Origin: an uncultured bacterium
Lineage (GTDB): Bacteria > Planctomycetota > UBA8108 > UBA1146
Assembly: GCA_913056395.1 (NCBI GenBank)
Contig: CAJXMG010000010.1
Location: 26,504 to 90,503, forward strand
DNA: 64,000 nt
Direction: 5' to 3'
The notes below the pieces were generated by a model. The model saw only the letters and a list, made by a program, of their open reading frames with translations, did not search any database and had not been told where the DNA came from. This document shows, in pieces, positions 26,282-35,654 of this stretch (positions within the stretch are counted from its first letter, which is position 1; every line of letters starts with the position of its first letter). The position numbers were made by a program, and so were the translations under genes.

Positions 26282-28236
26282 AGCCTATCTGGTCTCCGAG
26301 TTCAGATGTCATCGAGAGAAGTCAGCTAGCTCGCTGGATGGAAGTGTTGGGGATGCCTCTGGATCCTCAACAACCGGAAGTGACGGTTTCTCAGCTGATC
26401 GAATGGAGCCAAAACGAACCGGAAGCATTTTGGGACGCCTTGATGAAGGATCTGGGTGTGGTCTGGTCGACTCCTTATGAACAGGTTCTCGATCTGTCCA
26501 AAGGGCCAGAATGGGCCGACTGGTTTGTCGGTGGCAGAACCAACCTTGCCCTGAATTGTGTGGATCTTCCCGCAACAGAGAATCCCGATGGGCTGGCCCT
26601 GATCGGGGAAGAGGAGGACGGCTCCGTCAGGCGCTGGACCTTTGCCGAGGTCGCCGATGAGGTCGACCGCTGGGCAGCTGCTCTGCGCCACCGGGGAATC
26701 CAGCCGGGTGACCGGGTCGGTTGCCTGATGCCGATGGTGGCAGAAGTGGCCATCGCCATGCTGGCAACGATGAAAGTCGGGGCTGTCTTCATCCCCATCT
26801 TCAGTGGGTACGCGGCTCCTTCCGTGAGAGAGCGCCTGGAGGATGCGGGAGCGAAGTGCCTGTTTACGGCAGATTTGGGATATCGACGTGGAACCGACTT
26901 CGATTTGAAAAGCCATGCGGATGAAGCGGTGGAGGGTTTGGAGAATCTCGAGACGGTCTTTGTTCTTCAACGGGGCGATGGATCTGCCTCGATGCAATCG
27001 GAGAGAGACGTCTGGTGGCACCAGATCCCTGAAAGTGACGAAGGGGATACTTCGACCCAGATGATGGGGGCGCTGGATCCCTGTCTGATGATCTACACCA
27101 GTGGAACGACCGGAAAGCCGAAGGGAACCATCCATACTCACGCAGGCTGCATGGCTCAAATGGGTAAAGAGTTGCGTTTCAATTTCGATATTGGCCGAGA
27201 CGATGACCTTTTCTGGTGGTTCACCGATATCGGCTGGATGATGGGGCCTTGGGAGATCATCGGCTGTTGGCTAAACCGGACACCATTTCTGGTATGTGAA
27301 GGCGCCCCCGATTATCCGGGCGCTGACCGCCTCTGGGAAATGGTCGATCGCCACAAGGTCAGTCATTTGGGTATCAGCCCGACCGCCATCCGCTTGTTGA
27401 TGAGATCGGGGCTCGATCCGCTGAAGGATAAAGACCTGACCTCGTTGAGGATTCTGGGCAGTACCGGTGAGCCGTGGGACCCGGAAAGTTACCGCTGGTT
27501 TCATGAAAATGTCGGCCGCAGTCGCCTGCCCATCATCAACATTTCCGGTGGAACCGATATCGTCGGATGTTTCCTCGCGCCCTTGCCTGTATTGCCGATC
27601 ACAGAGACTTCTTTGCAGTCCCCCGGATTGGGAATGAACATCGACGTCTTCAACGATGCGGGAGAATCCGTGGAGGAAGAGGTTGGATATCTGGTGTGCA
27701 AATCTCCCGCTCCGTCGATGACCCGTTCACTTTGGAAAGCGGACAAAAAGTACATCGAAACTTACTGGAGCCGCTTCCCCGGAGTCTGGAATCATGGGGA
27801 CTGGGCCCGCAGGGATGGAGATGGTCAGTGGTACCTTTTTGGCAGGGCCGATGACACCCTCAACATTGCGGGACGAAGAGTGGGACCCGGAGAGGTGGAG
27901 TCCGCACTGATCGATCACGATGCCGTGAGCGAGGCCGCTGCCATCGGTGTTCCTGACGATCTCAAAGGTACCGAGCTGGTTTGTTTCGTGGTCCTGCATT
28001 CAGGCCAGGAGGAAACGGACGATCTGCGGAACCAGTTGAAAGCTCAGGTGGTCGAAGCTCTGGGCAAGGTGGATCGACCGCGATCCATCTACTTTGTCGA
28101 CGACTTGCCTAAGACACGCAGTGCCAAAATCGTCCGACGTCTGATCCGTGCCCGTCATCTCGGGGAAAAGGATCTCGGTGACCTGACCAGCGTCGCCAAT
28201 CCGGAAGCTCTGGAAGGTATCGCCCGTTGCCGCTGA
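26278..28236 (+). CDS. Acyl-CoA synthetase of the acetyl-CoA synthetase type
   Basis: Activates a carboxylic acid (acetate, propionate or a related acid) with ATP to the acyl-adenylate and then the CoA thioester. The 652-residue length fits the acetyl-CoA synthetase branch. Motifs: MIYTSGTTGKPKGTIHTH (P-loop), WWFTDIGWMMGPWEI, LGSTGEPWDPESY, and GRADDTLNIAGRRVGPGEVE. The catalytic lysine is in LPKTRSAKIVRR near the C-terminus. The N-terminal ACAS-like extension (first 80 residues) is present. It ends the three-gene operon and is convergent with the peptide transporter genes, only one base from their stop. Confidence 0.9.
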   Translation: MKPIWSPSSDVIERSQLARWMEVLGMPLDPQQPEVTVSQLIEWSQNEPEAFWDALMKDLGVVWSTPYEQVLDLSKGPEWADWFVGGRTNLALNCVDLPATENPDGLALIGEEEDGSVRRWTFAEVADEVDRWAAALRHRGIQPGDRVGCLMPMVAEVAIAMLATMKVGAVFIPIFSGYAAPSVRERLEDAGAKCLFTADLGYRRGTDFDLKSHADEAVEGLENLETVFVLQRGDGSASMQSERDVWWHQIPESDEGDTSTQMMGALDPCLMIYTSGTTGKPKGTIHTHAGCMAQMGKELRFNFDIGRDDDLFWWFTDIGWMMGPWEIIGCWLNRTPFLVCEGAPDYPGADRLWEMVDRHKVSHLGISPTAIRLLMRSGLDPLKDKDLTSLRILGSTGEPWDPESYRWFHENVGRSRLPIINISGGTDIVGCFLAPLPVLPITETSLQSPGLGMNIDVFNDAGESVEEEVGYLVCKSPAPSMTRSLWKADKKYIETYWSRFPGVWNHGDWARRDGDGQWYLFGRADDTLNIAGRRVGPGEVESALIDHDAVSEAAAIGVPDDLKGTELVCFVVLHSGQEETDDLRNQLKAQVVEALGKVDRPRSIYFVDDLPKTRSAKIVRRLIRARHLGEKDLGDLTSVANPEALEGIARCR

Positions 28237-28237
28237 T

Positions 28238-29548
28238 CTACTCTTCGTGATTGCGGGAGGCGCCGAGGAAGGCTCGGGGGTCTGCCGCATCCCTTAAACC
28301 GTCACCCAGGAAGTTGTAGGCGAGAACGGCAAGGAAGATGAAGAAACCAGGGATGATCAGCCAGGGGTTGTACTTCATCACTTCCGTGACCTGGCAGTCC
28401 TTCAGCAAAAGTCCCCAGGACGAATCAGGCTCCGTAATGCCAAAGCCCAGATAGGAGAGGGCGACCTCTCCAAGGATGTAGTAGGGCACGTAGAGGGTGG
28501 CGGTCACGATGACGATGGATGCGGTGTTGGGCAGCAGGTGGCGCAGGATTACCCGAAGGGAAGAGCCTCCCAGTGAGCGGGCCGCAAGGGCGTACTCACT
28601 TTCGCGCAGGCTGAGAACCATTCCGCGAATCATGCGACCTGTACTTGCCCAGCCGACGATGGCGAGAATGGCGACGATCATGATGTACGTCTGCCGCGAC
28701 GTCAGGTCATTGGGCAACGCATAACGCAGTGTCAGGATCAGGTAGAGCCCGGGGATCGCCAGGAGCAGTTCGACCAGTCGCATCAACAGGAAGTCCCAGA
28801 TGCCTCCGAAGTATCCCGCAAGCCCGCCGATGAAGAGGCCGATGGAAATGCTGATAAAGATGCCGATCAGGCCGACGGAAAGAGATACCTGGCCGCCGTA
28901 GAGAATGCGCGTCCACAGGTCGCGACCCAGAACGTCGGTTCCCAGAAGGAACAGCCCGGCGTGAAGGTTGGGTTCCTGTGGAATGTCGGCCGGGGACAGG
29001 CCCATCAAGTGAGTATGGCCGAAGACCTTGAAGAAACCGCAGAGACTGAAGACTTCATGTTCTTCTTCGGCCTGAACAAAGAAACGTACAGGAATACTGT
29101 GAGTTTGATCCTCGGCAAGGATGTACTCCATCTCGCCATATTCATCCCAGGATTCGTATTCTCTCAGTGGGTGGACGTGAGGGCGAAGAGTGAAATTTCC
29201 TTCGCTGTCATGGAAATGCACTCCGCCGTCGAACCAGTTCCAGCGCTTTTCATAACTGGGAAGAAGGATCTCGTTGAAATTTTCATCCTCTGCGAGGATT
29301 TCTCCGGTTTTTACAATGGTGTACCCGCCGAAGAGCATCGGTCCGTACTTGACGGTGTACTTGTTGGTGTCGTTCATCCCATAGGGAGCGATAAATCCAC
29401 CAAAGCTGCACATCAGATAGAGGACGATCAGAGTCAGTCCTCCGGTCATCGCCAATTTGTTTTTGCGCAATCGCATCCACAAAATTGCCCAGGGGCCGCG
29501 TGGGGGTGGCATTCCGGAGTCGTTGCTTTTGTCTTTGGAGCTATTCAT
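28238..29548 (-). CDS. Peptide ABC transporter permease, OppC/DppC type, with large insertion (module A)
   Basis: Inner-membrane permease of an oligopeptide-type importer. The C-terminal half has the usual LLGTDVLGRDLWTRILYGGQ entry sequence and five further helices with the EAA loop ARSLGGSSLRVILRHLLPNT. It is 436 residues, about 130 more than usual: residues roughly 60-195, between the first membrane helix and LGTDVLGRDL, form an extra soluble, aromatic and acidic domain on the outer side. The gene overlaps the OppB-type gene by one base (TGATG). No ATPase gene belongs to this module. Confidence 0.92.
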   Translation of the reverse strand: MNSSKDKSNDSGMPPPRGPWAILWMRLRKNKLAMTGGLTLIVLYLMCSFGGFIAPYGMNDTNKYTVKYGPMLFGGYTIVKTGEILAEDENFNEILLPSYEKRWNWFDGGVHFHDSEGNFTLRPHVHPLREYESWDEYGEMEYILAEDQTHSIPVRFFVQAEEEHEVFSLCGFFKVFGHTHLMGLSPADIPQEPNLHAGLFLLGTDVLGRDLWTRILYGGQVSLSVGLIGIFISISIGLFIGGLAGYFGGIWDFLLMRLVELLLAIPGLYLILTLRYALPNDLTSRQTYIMIVAILAIVGWASTGRMIRGMVLSLRESEYALAARSLGGSSLRVILRHLLPNTASIVIVTATLYVPYYILGEVALSYLGFGITEPDSSWGLLLKDCQVTEVMKYNPWLIIPGFFIFLAVLAYNFLGDGLRDAADPRAFLGASRNHEE

Positions 29549-30723
29549 CAGGACAACCTCACCCTCGGGTCCACCACGGCAAGGAGTATGTCCGCGGCCA
29601 GATTGCCAAAGACCAGCAACAGAGTGGAGATCAACACACTGGCAAGTACCAGCGGCTCGTCCTTTGCGCTGATCGCTTCAAAGATCAGGCGCCCCAATCC
29701 AGGCCAGTTCATGACGATTTCGACCAACAACGATCCACTGAGAAGGCTGGCGAGTGAGTAGCCGAACAGGGTCACCAGCGGATTGACTGCGTTGCGAAAG
29801 GCGTGCTTGAAAAGGACGCCCTGCTCTGAAACTCCCTTGGCCCGTGCCGTGCGCACGTAATCCTGACCCAGCGCCTCGATCATGTTGCCTCGGGCCTGTC
29901 GCATGTATCCCGCCATGGCTGAAGTACCCAGTACCAGTGCGGGCAGGAAGAGGTGATGGATCCGATTGGCAATTTTGCCAAAGAATCCGTACTGGTCGTA
30001 ATCGAGAGAGCGCATGTCACCGATGGGGAACCAGCCGGTGTACGAGGCGAAGAGCATCGCCAATAGCGCAAAGAAAACAGTCGGAATCGACAGGCCAAGA
30101 AAGGCGATGATTCCGGCGCTGTGGTCCAGTCGGGAATTGGGCTTCACGGCGGCGAAGATCCCGAGGGGAACACCCAGTCCATAGGCGATGACCAGGGCGG
30201 CCAGAGACAGGGTCAACGTGTTCAGCAGTCTTTCGGCGATGATGCCGAAGACGGGACGGTTGAATTTGTAAGAAGTTCCAAAGTCCAGAGTCAGGGCATT
30301 GAAAAGCCATGAGAAGAAACCTTCGACGGCGCCCACCTTGCGGTAGACCACAGCCTCGTCGTCGCACTGGTACTGGATTCCGTCGATCTGGAATTTGAGC
30401 AGGCTGCGGCTGGCTTCCTTGGCGTGTACTGGGCTTCCGTCCTTGCGGATCACCGGTCGATCTCCACCTTCGTCTGCGAAGGACCAGCGATGGCCGTCAT
30501 CCGAAAACTCACCGATGGCCACCAACTGGTTTCGATCCAGCCTGACCAACAGTCCCGCGTTCTCTTTTTGACGCAGGACTTCCGTGGTGGAGCGGGTGGG
30601 GTCCGCTTCCATTTGGCTGTAGAAATCCCCCGGCGCCTGCTTCAGAAGCAGGAAGGTCAGAAATGAAACCACCAGAACCAGAGGCGGAATCGACAGCAGT
30701 CGTCGCAGGCTGAAAGTCAGCAA
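29548..30723 (-). CDS. Peptide ABC transporter permease, OppB/DppB type, with insertion (module A)
   Basis: Partner permease of module A, 391 residues. The N-terminus FSLRRLLSIPPLVLVVSFLTF and QAPGDF are typical for OppB/DppB. The EAA loop is seen as YVRTARAKGVSEQGVLFKHAFRNA, and the C-terminus ends VDPRVRLS as in the family. Compared with ordinary DppB (about 310-340), an additional soluble stretch of some 85 residues (about 45-130) follows the first helix and contains repeated short beta-like segments. It lies between the binding protein and OppC-type genes. Confidence 0.92.
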   Translation of the reverse strand: MLTFSLRRLLSIPPLVLVVSFLTFLLLKQAPGDFYSQMEADPTRSTTEVLRQKENAGLLVRLDRNQLVAIGEFSDDGHRWSFADEGGDRPVIRKDGSPVHAKEASRSLLKFQIDGIQYQCDDEAVVYRKVGAVEGFFSWLFNALTLDFGTSYKFNRPVFGIIAERLLNTLTLSLAALVIAYGLGVPLGIFAAVKPNSRLDHSAGIIAFLGLSIPTVFFALLAMLFASYTGWFPIGDMRSLDYDQYGFFGKIANRIHHLFLPALVLGTSAMAGYMRQARGNMIEALGQDYVRTARAKGVSEQGVLFKHAFRNAVNPLVTLFGYSLASLLSGSLLVEIVMNWPGLGRLIFEAISAKDEPLVLASVLISTLLLVFGNLAADILLAVVDPRVRLS

Positions 30724-30738
30724 GTCTTTTTCCTCACC

Positions 30739-32697
30739 CTAGGGTTGTGCTTTCCACAGGGATTCGAGATTCCATGTCATCTGTGGTCGCAGAAGACTGG
30801 GCCACAGATTGCCGATACGTCCCTCCTGGGAAGCAGCGTAGGAGTTGGCGGCGATCAGGTAGAGGATCGGAATGTTCTGTCCGATCAGTTCCTGAACCTC
30901 GTCGTAGTACTTTTTGCGAACCTTGTCGTCGAGTTCCTCATCCATCATGGCCATGAGGTTGTCGATGCGTGCTTCCCACTCAGTGGCCGGTTCCGGTTGC
31001 TGCGGATACCAGGCGTGGAGGCGGCCGCTGGAGAGGGTGATGTTCTTGCCATTGGCCGGATCAGGGGGAACACCGGATCCCCAACCGAGCAGGATCATGT
31101 CCCATTTGTGGCTGTCGCGGAGGCTGGTCACAAGATCATTGAAGACGATGGGTTTGAAGTTGATCTCCAGGCCGAGGTTGACCAAGTCCTTGCTGATCAG
31201 GTTGCCTACCTGCTGGCGCAGGTTGTTCTCCACGTTGGTGTTCAGGGAGAAGCTGATCTTGCGTCCCTTGTCGTCCTCGCGAACGCCATCCCCGTCCCGG
31301 TCGGTCCAGCCCATGTCGTCGAGGATCTTTTTGGCTTTGTCGAGGTCGAAGGGATACTTCGGCACTCCGGCGTGATACCAGGATTTGTTACCCGGGGTAA
31401 TGCTGGACCAGATCGCCGTGGCTCTGCCCTGGAATGCGGTACGCTTGATCCCGTCCCGGTCGATGGCGTGATTGACTGCCTTACGGAATTGCAGATTGTT
31501 GAACCAGTAGGCTTTGGCTTCATCGACAAAAGGCTCACCGGTATCCGGGTTTTTGCCCGGGTGAAGATTGAAGCAGACCCAGTTGCTGTTGAGGCTAACG
31601 CCGAGACGGATCAGGCTCGCCTTCGCTGCCTTTTCCATCGCCACTGCTTCGCGGAAATGGTCGGCGGGAACGTCTTCGAAGATGTCCAATTCGCCCGCTT
31701 CAAACTTTTGCCACATCAGGTTCGAATCCTTGACGAGAACGATGACGACCTCGTCCAGATAGGGAAGACGCTGCTGGCGAGAATCCACTTTCCAATAGTG
31801 GGGATTTCGCTGGTAGACGATCTTTTCAGCGGGGACGTACTGTTTGAGGACAAAGGGGCCGCAGCCGACAAGATCGGCAGGGTCTGCATTGGAAGTCATC
31901 TGTTGAAGAAGAGTGGGATCCTTCTCCTGAAGGTGATCGCGCCACTTGTGCTCCGGGATGATGCTGACATTGCCGACGTGGGTCAGGAATTGGGAATCGA
32001 TCCGCTTCAATTTGAAGACGAGGGCATTCCGTTCCTTGTCCGCCATCACCTCTGGAAGTTCGCCTGTTTCAGGGTGCTTGAATCCGTCCTTGATACTGGT
32101 GGCGATCTGCGGGTGAAACACCGCCTGAAATGAGAAGAGGGCATCTTCCACATTCATTTCTTCTCCATCGGACCAGCGAATGCCATCGCGGATGAAGAAG
32201 GTCCAGGTCAACTGGTCATCGGAAACTTCCCAGCTCTTGGCAAGTGCAGGTTCCCTTTGCCATTTGCCGTTGTTGTAGGTCACCAGCGGTGAGAAGACGA
32301 GGGCGCGGATCTCCTGGTCGGTCGCCCCTTTCGGTTCCACCGGGTTGAAGGTCTCCACCTCTCCCAAAATTGCATAAACAAATCGGCCACCGTAGGTTCC
32401 GGTGCGATCGACGACGACGGCATCGGGGCTGACTTCTCCACTGAATGCGGGGGAGGGAACGCCAACGGGCTGGGAGGGATCTGGCTTCGGTTCCTCCGGG
32501 CGATCCATTTTGCTGATGCGCACAACCCTGGGTTTGGTGGGGGCATCCTGCGACCCCGTCTGTTGATTGGAGGCATCTCCGCCGGGAGGCGTCACAGGTG
32601 CTGCCGGTCTTTCGGCTGTGCAGCCTGCGATCAACAGGGTGATCGTCAGGAAGTACAGAGCGCTCCAGCGAAGAGGGTTTCTTGAAATCGAAATCAT
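30739..32697 (-). CDS. Peptide-binding lipoprotein of an ABC importer (module A)
   Basis: Extracytoplasmic solute-binding protein of family 5 (OppA/DppA). From the ATG at 32697 it has 652 residues; a longer frame upstream is not supported. The signal segment ends in the lipobox LLIAGC. A Pro/Gln/Asp-rich linker of about 80 residues follows, then the binding fold with VFSPLVTYNNGKWQREPALAKSW, TWTFFIRDGIRWSDGEEM and RKAVNHAIDRDGIKRTAFQG, all typical of family 5. The C-terminal part carries the usual VNLGLEINFKP segment. It is first in its operon, head to head with the module B binding protein. Confidence 0.93.
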   Translation of the reverse strand: MISISRNPLRWSALYFLTITLLIAGCTAERPAAPVTPPGGDASNQQTGSQDAPTKPRVVRISKMDRPEEPKPDPSQPVGVPSPAFSGEVSPDAVVVDRTGTYGGRFVYAILGEVETFNPVEPKGATDQEIRALVFSPLVTYNNGKWQREPALAKSWEVSDDQLTWTFFIRDGIRWSDGEEMNVEDALFSFQAVFHPQIATSIKDGFKHPETGELPEVMADKERNALVFKLKRIDSQFLTHVGNVSIIPEHKWRDHLQEKDPTLLQQMTSNADPADLVGCGPFVLKQYVPAEKIVYQRNPHYWKVDSRQQRLPYLDEVVIVLVKDSNLMWQKFEAGELDIFEDVPADHFREAVAMEKAAKASLIRLGVSLNSNWVCFNLHPGKNPDTGEPFVDEAKAYWFNNLQFRKAVNHAIDRDGIKRTAFQGRATAIWSSITPGNKSWYHAGVPKYPFDLDKAKKILDDMGWTDRDGDGVREDDKGRKISFSLNTNVENNLRQQVGNLISKDLVNLGLEINFKPIVFNDLVTSLRDSHKWDMILLGWGSGVPPDPANGKNITLSSGRLHAWYPQQPEPATEWEARIDNLMAMMDEELDDKVRKKYYDEVQELIGQNIPILYLIAANSYAASQEGRIGNLWPSLLRPQMTWNLESLWKAQP

Positions 32698-32982
32698 GTG
32701 GGATACCTGTTTTTCGTTCTGTTGACCCTGAAGACCGGGATTCCAATGGGCAGGGCGACGAAAGGGGCTGCTCTGCGGAAAACAGGTCTCAAGCGGGGAG
32801 GATAACCCATCCACTCCGGAAGGCCACGGGATTCGGGAGGGTGGTGAAAGGCCCAAAAGGTCCAATATTCGCGGGTAGGTCGCAGTTTTCCCGGTTTTCG
32901 TATACCTTGCTTCCGGACGCACCCGTGATTGTCAGATCAAGATGGACCGGGAGTCCCTTTTCTCGTCGATAATGAGGTTGTC

Positions 32983-34692
32983 ATGTTTTCCGAGACTCTG
33001 CGCTTTCCGAGATTGTTTCGATTCACTGCTCTGCTTTTGTTCCCGCTTCTTGCAGGAGGAATGGCGGGTTGCACCAGCCAGCCATCCAGTTCCGGGCCTC
33101 AGGAAATCCAGAGTGTGGCTGCGCCTTCTCCTGAAAATATTTTCCGCATCCCGTTGATGACCAATCCTCCCGATCTGGATCCGATTCTGGTTTCCGATAC
33201 CACATCTTCAGGGGTGGCAACGAAACTCTTTACCAGCCTCTACGATTACACACCCGAACTGGAGCTGGAGCCCTGTCTCGCCAAAGAGATGCCGACGATT
33301 TCCGAGGACGGTCGAGTCTACGACATCCAATTGCGGAATGATGTGCGTTTCACCAACGGGAGAGCGGTGACCGCTGCAGATATGAAGTACAGCATCCAGC
33401 GACTGGCTTCAGTCCGGTCAAAGCGGACCAATCTGGTAGAAAAGATCGTTGGAGCCAAGGAAGCGATTGCAGGTGCCAGTAAATCGCAGGAGGTCTCTCC
33501 GGAAATACCCGGGATCGAGGTTGTGGGAGACCATTCCTTGAGAATCACCCTGATTGAATCGTCCCCGCCCTTTATCAACAAGCTGGCGATGGTCAATACT
33601 GCGGCGGTTCCGCGAGAGGTGATCGAAGAGATCGGTGACAAATTCTCACGGAATCCCGTTGGATCAGGCCCCTTTACACTGACCGAGTGGAAAGAGGGGG
33701 TCTCTCTCAAGTTGACCGCCAATCAGGACTACTTTGAGGGCGCACCCAAACTGGCTGGAATCCACTACCGGGTGATCCCGGAGCCCTTGGCTCAACTGGA
33801 AGAGTACAAAGCAGGAAACTTCGATATTCTCGCCGCGACCCAGGGAGTCTATCCCAAATGGAAGAACTCCAACCGTGCCAATGAAGTCCGCTTCTGGCCG
33901 TCTCTGGCGGTCCAGTACTACGGGTTCAACCTGAAAAAAGAGGGATCTCCCTACGCCGGATATTCGGACAGTGCCCGCAAGTTGCGCGAAGCCATCAATT
34001 TGGCGGTCGACCGCAAGTTTTTGGGTGAGGTCCTTTTGGAAGGACGTTCCTATCCCGCCAATGGAATTCTTCCTCCCGGAATCTTTGGACACAACAGTGA
34101 GCGCCCGGCATTCACGCAGGACGTAGAGAAAGCGAAGGCCCTTCTCGCAGAAGCGGGGTATCCCAATGGTGAAGGCCTTCCTCCGGTGGATCTGTGGTTC
34201 AACACCCAGGGAGATAATGCAAAAATCGCCCAGGCGGTTCAGGCGGATCTGAAAAAGGTCGGCATCGAAATCGGTTTGAAGATGCTCGACTGGGCAGCCT
34301 TCATCGAGGCGACCGATGCGGGGGAGCCTCCTTTCTTCCGTTTGGGATGGGTGGCTTCCTATCCCGATGCGGAATACTTCCTGGCGTCACTTTTCCATAC
34401 CAAGAATCAGGGCTCCCAGGGCAATGTGTCCTTCTACAGCAATCCTGAAGTGGACAAGTTGATCGATGATTCCTACGCAGAAACCGATCCCGCCAAACGC
34501 GTGGAGCTGCTCAAGCAGGCGGAATCCCGAATCATCGCAGACAGTCCCTGGCTCTTCCTGCTCTTCGGGCAGGAGACGGTTCTGCTCAAGCCCTATGTGC
34601 GGAACTACAACCCGACAGGAATGTGTGACGATGTTCAGGGGAATTACGTTCGCTGGCATCTGGTTGAGATCGACGCCGGGAATCAGGGATAG
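32983..34692 (+). CDS. Peptide-binding lipoprotein of an ABC importer (module B)
   Basis: Solute-binding protein family 5, 569 residues from the ATG at 32983, which follows a GAGG ribosome-binding site. The lipobox is GGMAGC. Conserved parts include NPPDLDPILVSD, YDIQLRNDVRFTNGRAVTAAD and LREAINLAVDRKFLGEVLLEG, then VGIEIGLKMLDWAAFIEATD. It heads module B (binding protein, OppB, OppC), transcribed away from module A; the 285-base gap between the two starts must hold both promoters but shows no clear consensus. Confidence 0.93.
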   Translation: MFSETLRFPRLFRFTALLLFPLLAGGMAGCTSQPSSSGPQEIQSVAAPSPENIFRIPLMTNPPDLDPILVSDTTSSGVATKLFTSLYDYTPELELEPCLAKEMPTISEDGRVYDIQLRNDVRFTNGRAVTAADMKYSIQRLASVRSKRTNLVEKIVGAKEAIAGASKSQEVSPEIPGIEVVGDHSLRITLIESSPPFINKLAMVNTAAVPREVIEEIGDKFSRNPVGSGPFTLTEWKEGVSLKLTANQDYFEGAPKLAGIHYRVIPEPLAQLEEYKAGNFDILAATQGVYPKWKNSNRANEVRFWPSLAVQYYGFNLKKEGSPYAGYSDSARKLREAINLAVDRKFLGEVLLEGRSYPANGILPPGIFGHNSERPAFTQDVEKAKALLAEAGYPNGEGLPPVDLWFNTQGDNAKIAQAVQADLKKVGIEIGLKMLDWAAFIEATDAGEPPFFRLGWVASYPDAEYFLASLFHTKNQGSQGNVSFYSNPEVDKLIDDSYAETDPAKRVELLKQAESRIIADSPWLFLLFGQETVLLKPYVRNYNPTGMCDDVQGNYVRWHLVEIDAGNQG

Positions 34693-34706
34693 GTTCGGGA
34701 GATCTC

Positions 34707-35654
34707 TTGCTTGCCTATACTCTGAGAAGACTGTTTCAGGCGATTCCGGTGATCCTGCTGGTCACCCTGATCGTGTTTTTGCTGAATGCCTCGATTCCCG
34801 GTGATCCGGGGCGCATTCGTCTTGGGCAAAGAGCGGATCCCGCAGCGGTGGACGCCTACAACGAACAGCGTGGATACAACGATCCACTGATCGTCCAGTA
34901 CGGGAAATACCTGTGGCGCCTCTTCGTTCATTTCGATCTCGGTGAATCGGACGTCAAAGCGGGCAAAAGCGTCAATGAGATTCTCGAGGACGCCTTTCTC
35001 GTGACACTGCGATTGGCGCTCCTTTCCATCGTGGTGGCCCTCTTCATCGGCATCAGTGCAGGAGTGCTCTCGGCTGTCAAAAGTCGCAGCGTCATCGATT
35101 ACGTGTCGATGCTGGTCGCCATTCTGGGCGTCTCCATGCCTGTGTTCTGGCTGGGAATCCTGATGATCATTTACGTGGCGCCTGCTCTTGGTTTGCCGCG
35201 AACCGGTTTTGACGATTCAAGTGCCTGGGCTGCCCTGAGATCGCTGGCGATGCCTGCATTTGCATTGGGACTCCTGTCCTCTGCCACCATTGCTCGCCTG
35301 AGCCGTTCTGCGATGTTGGACGTGATGACTCAGGATTATATTCGCACGGCACGTTCCAAGGGGGTCGGTGAAGCGAGCGTGGTCCTCAAGCATGGCATGC
35401 GCAACGCGGCGATTCCGATTGTCACCGTCGTCGGCAACTCCTTTGGATACCTGTTGGTGGGAGCGGTATTGACTGAAACGGTTTTCGCTCTTCCTGGATT
35501 GGGCCGCGAGGTGGTGGAAGCGATCAAGATGCGCGATCGGGAGTTGATCACCGGTGGCATCCTGTTGATGTCTTTCGTTTTCATCGGCGTCAATCTGCTG
35601 GTGGATCTTTCCTACGCCTGGTTCGACCCGAGGATTCGTGATGACCGCAGCTAG
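34707..35654 (+). CDS. Peptide ABC transporter permease, OppB/DppB type (module B)
   Basis: Permease of standard size, 315 residues. YTLRRLFQAIPVILLVTLIVF starts the first helix, followed by SIPGDPGRIRLGQRADP. The EAA loop is DYIRTARSKGVGEASVVLKH, and the end reads YAWFDPRIRDD. The start is TTG at 34707 with GGGAG about eight bases upstream; no ATG is available near the first helix. It overlaps the OppC-type gene. Unlike module A it has no large insertion. Confidence 0.93.
   Translation: MLAYTLRRLFQAIPVILLVTLIVFLLNASIPGDPGRIRLGQRADPAAVDAYNEQRGYNDPLIVQYGKYLWRLFVHFDLGESDVKAGKSVNEILEDAFLVTLRLALLSIVVALFIGISAGVLSAVKSRSVIDYVSMLVAILGVSMPVFWLGILMIIYVAPALGLPRTGFDDSSAWAALRSLAMPAFALGLLSSATIARLSRSAMLDVMTQDYIRTARSKGVGEASVVLKHGMRNAAIPIVTVVGNSFGYLLVGAVLTETVFALPGLGREVVEAIKMRDRELITGGILLMSFVFIGVNLLVDLSYAWFDPRIRDDRS

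Noticed and set aside
30745..32133. Long open frame on the plus strand, 462 codons
   Set aside because: Antisense to the module A binding protein, which has a lipobox and family 5 motifs; the opposite reading is a by-product of codon use.
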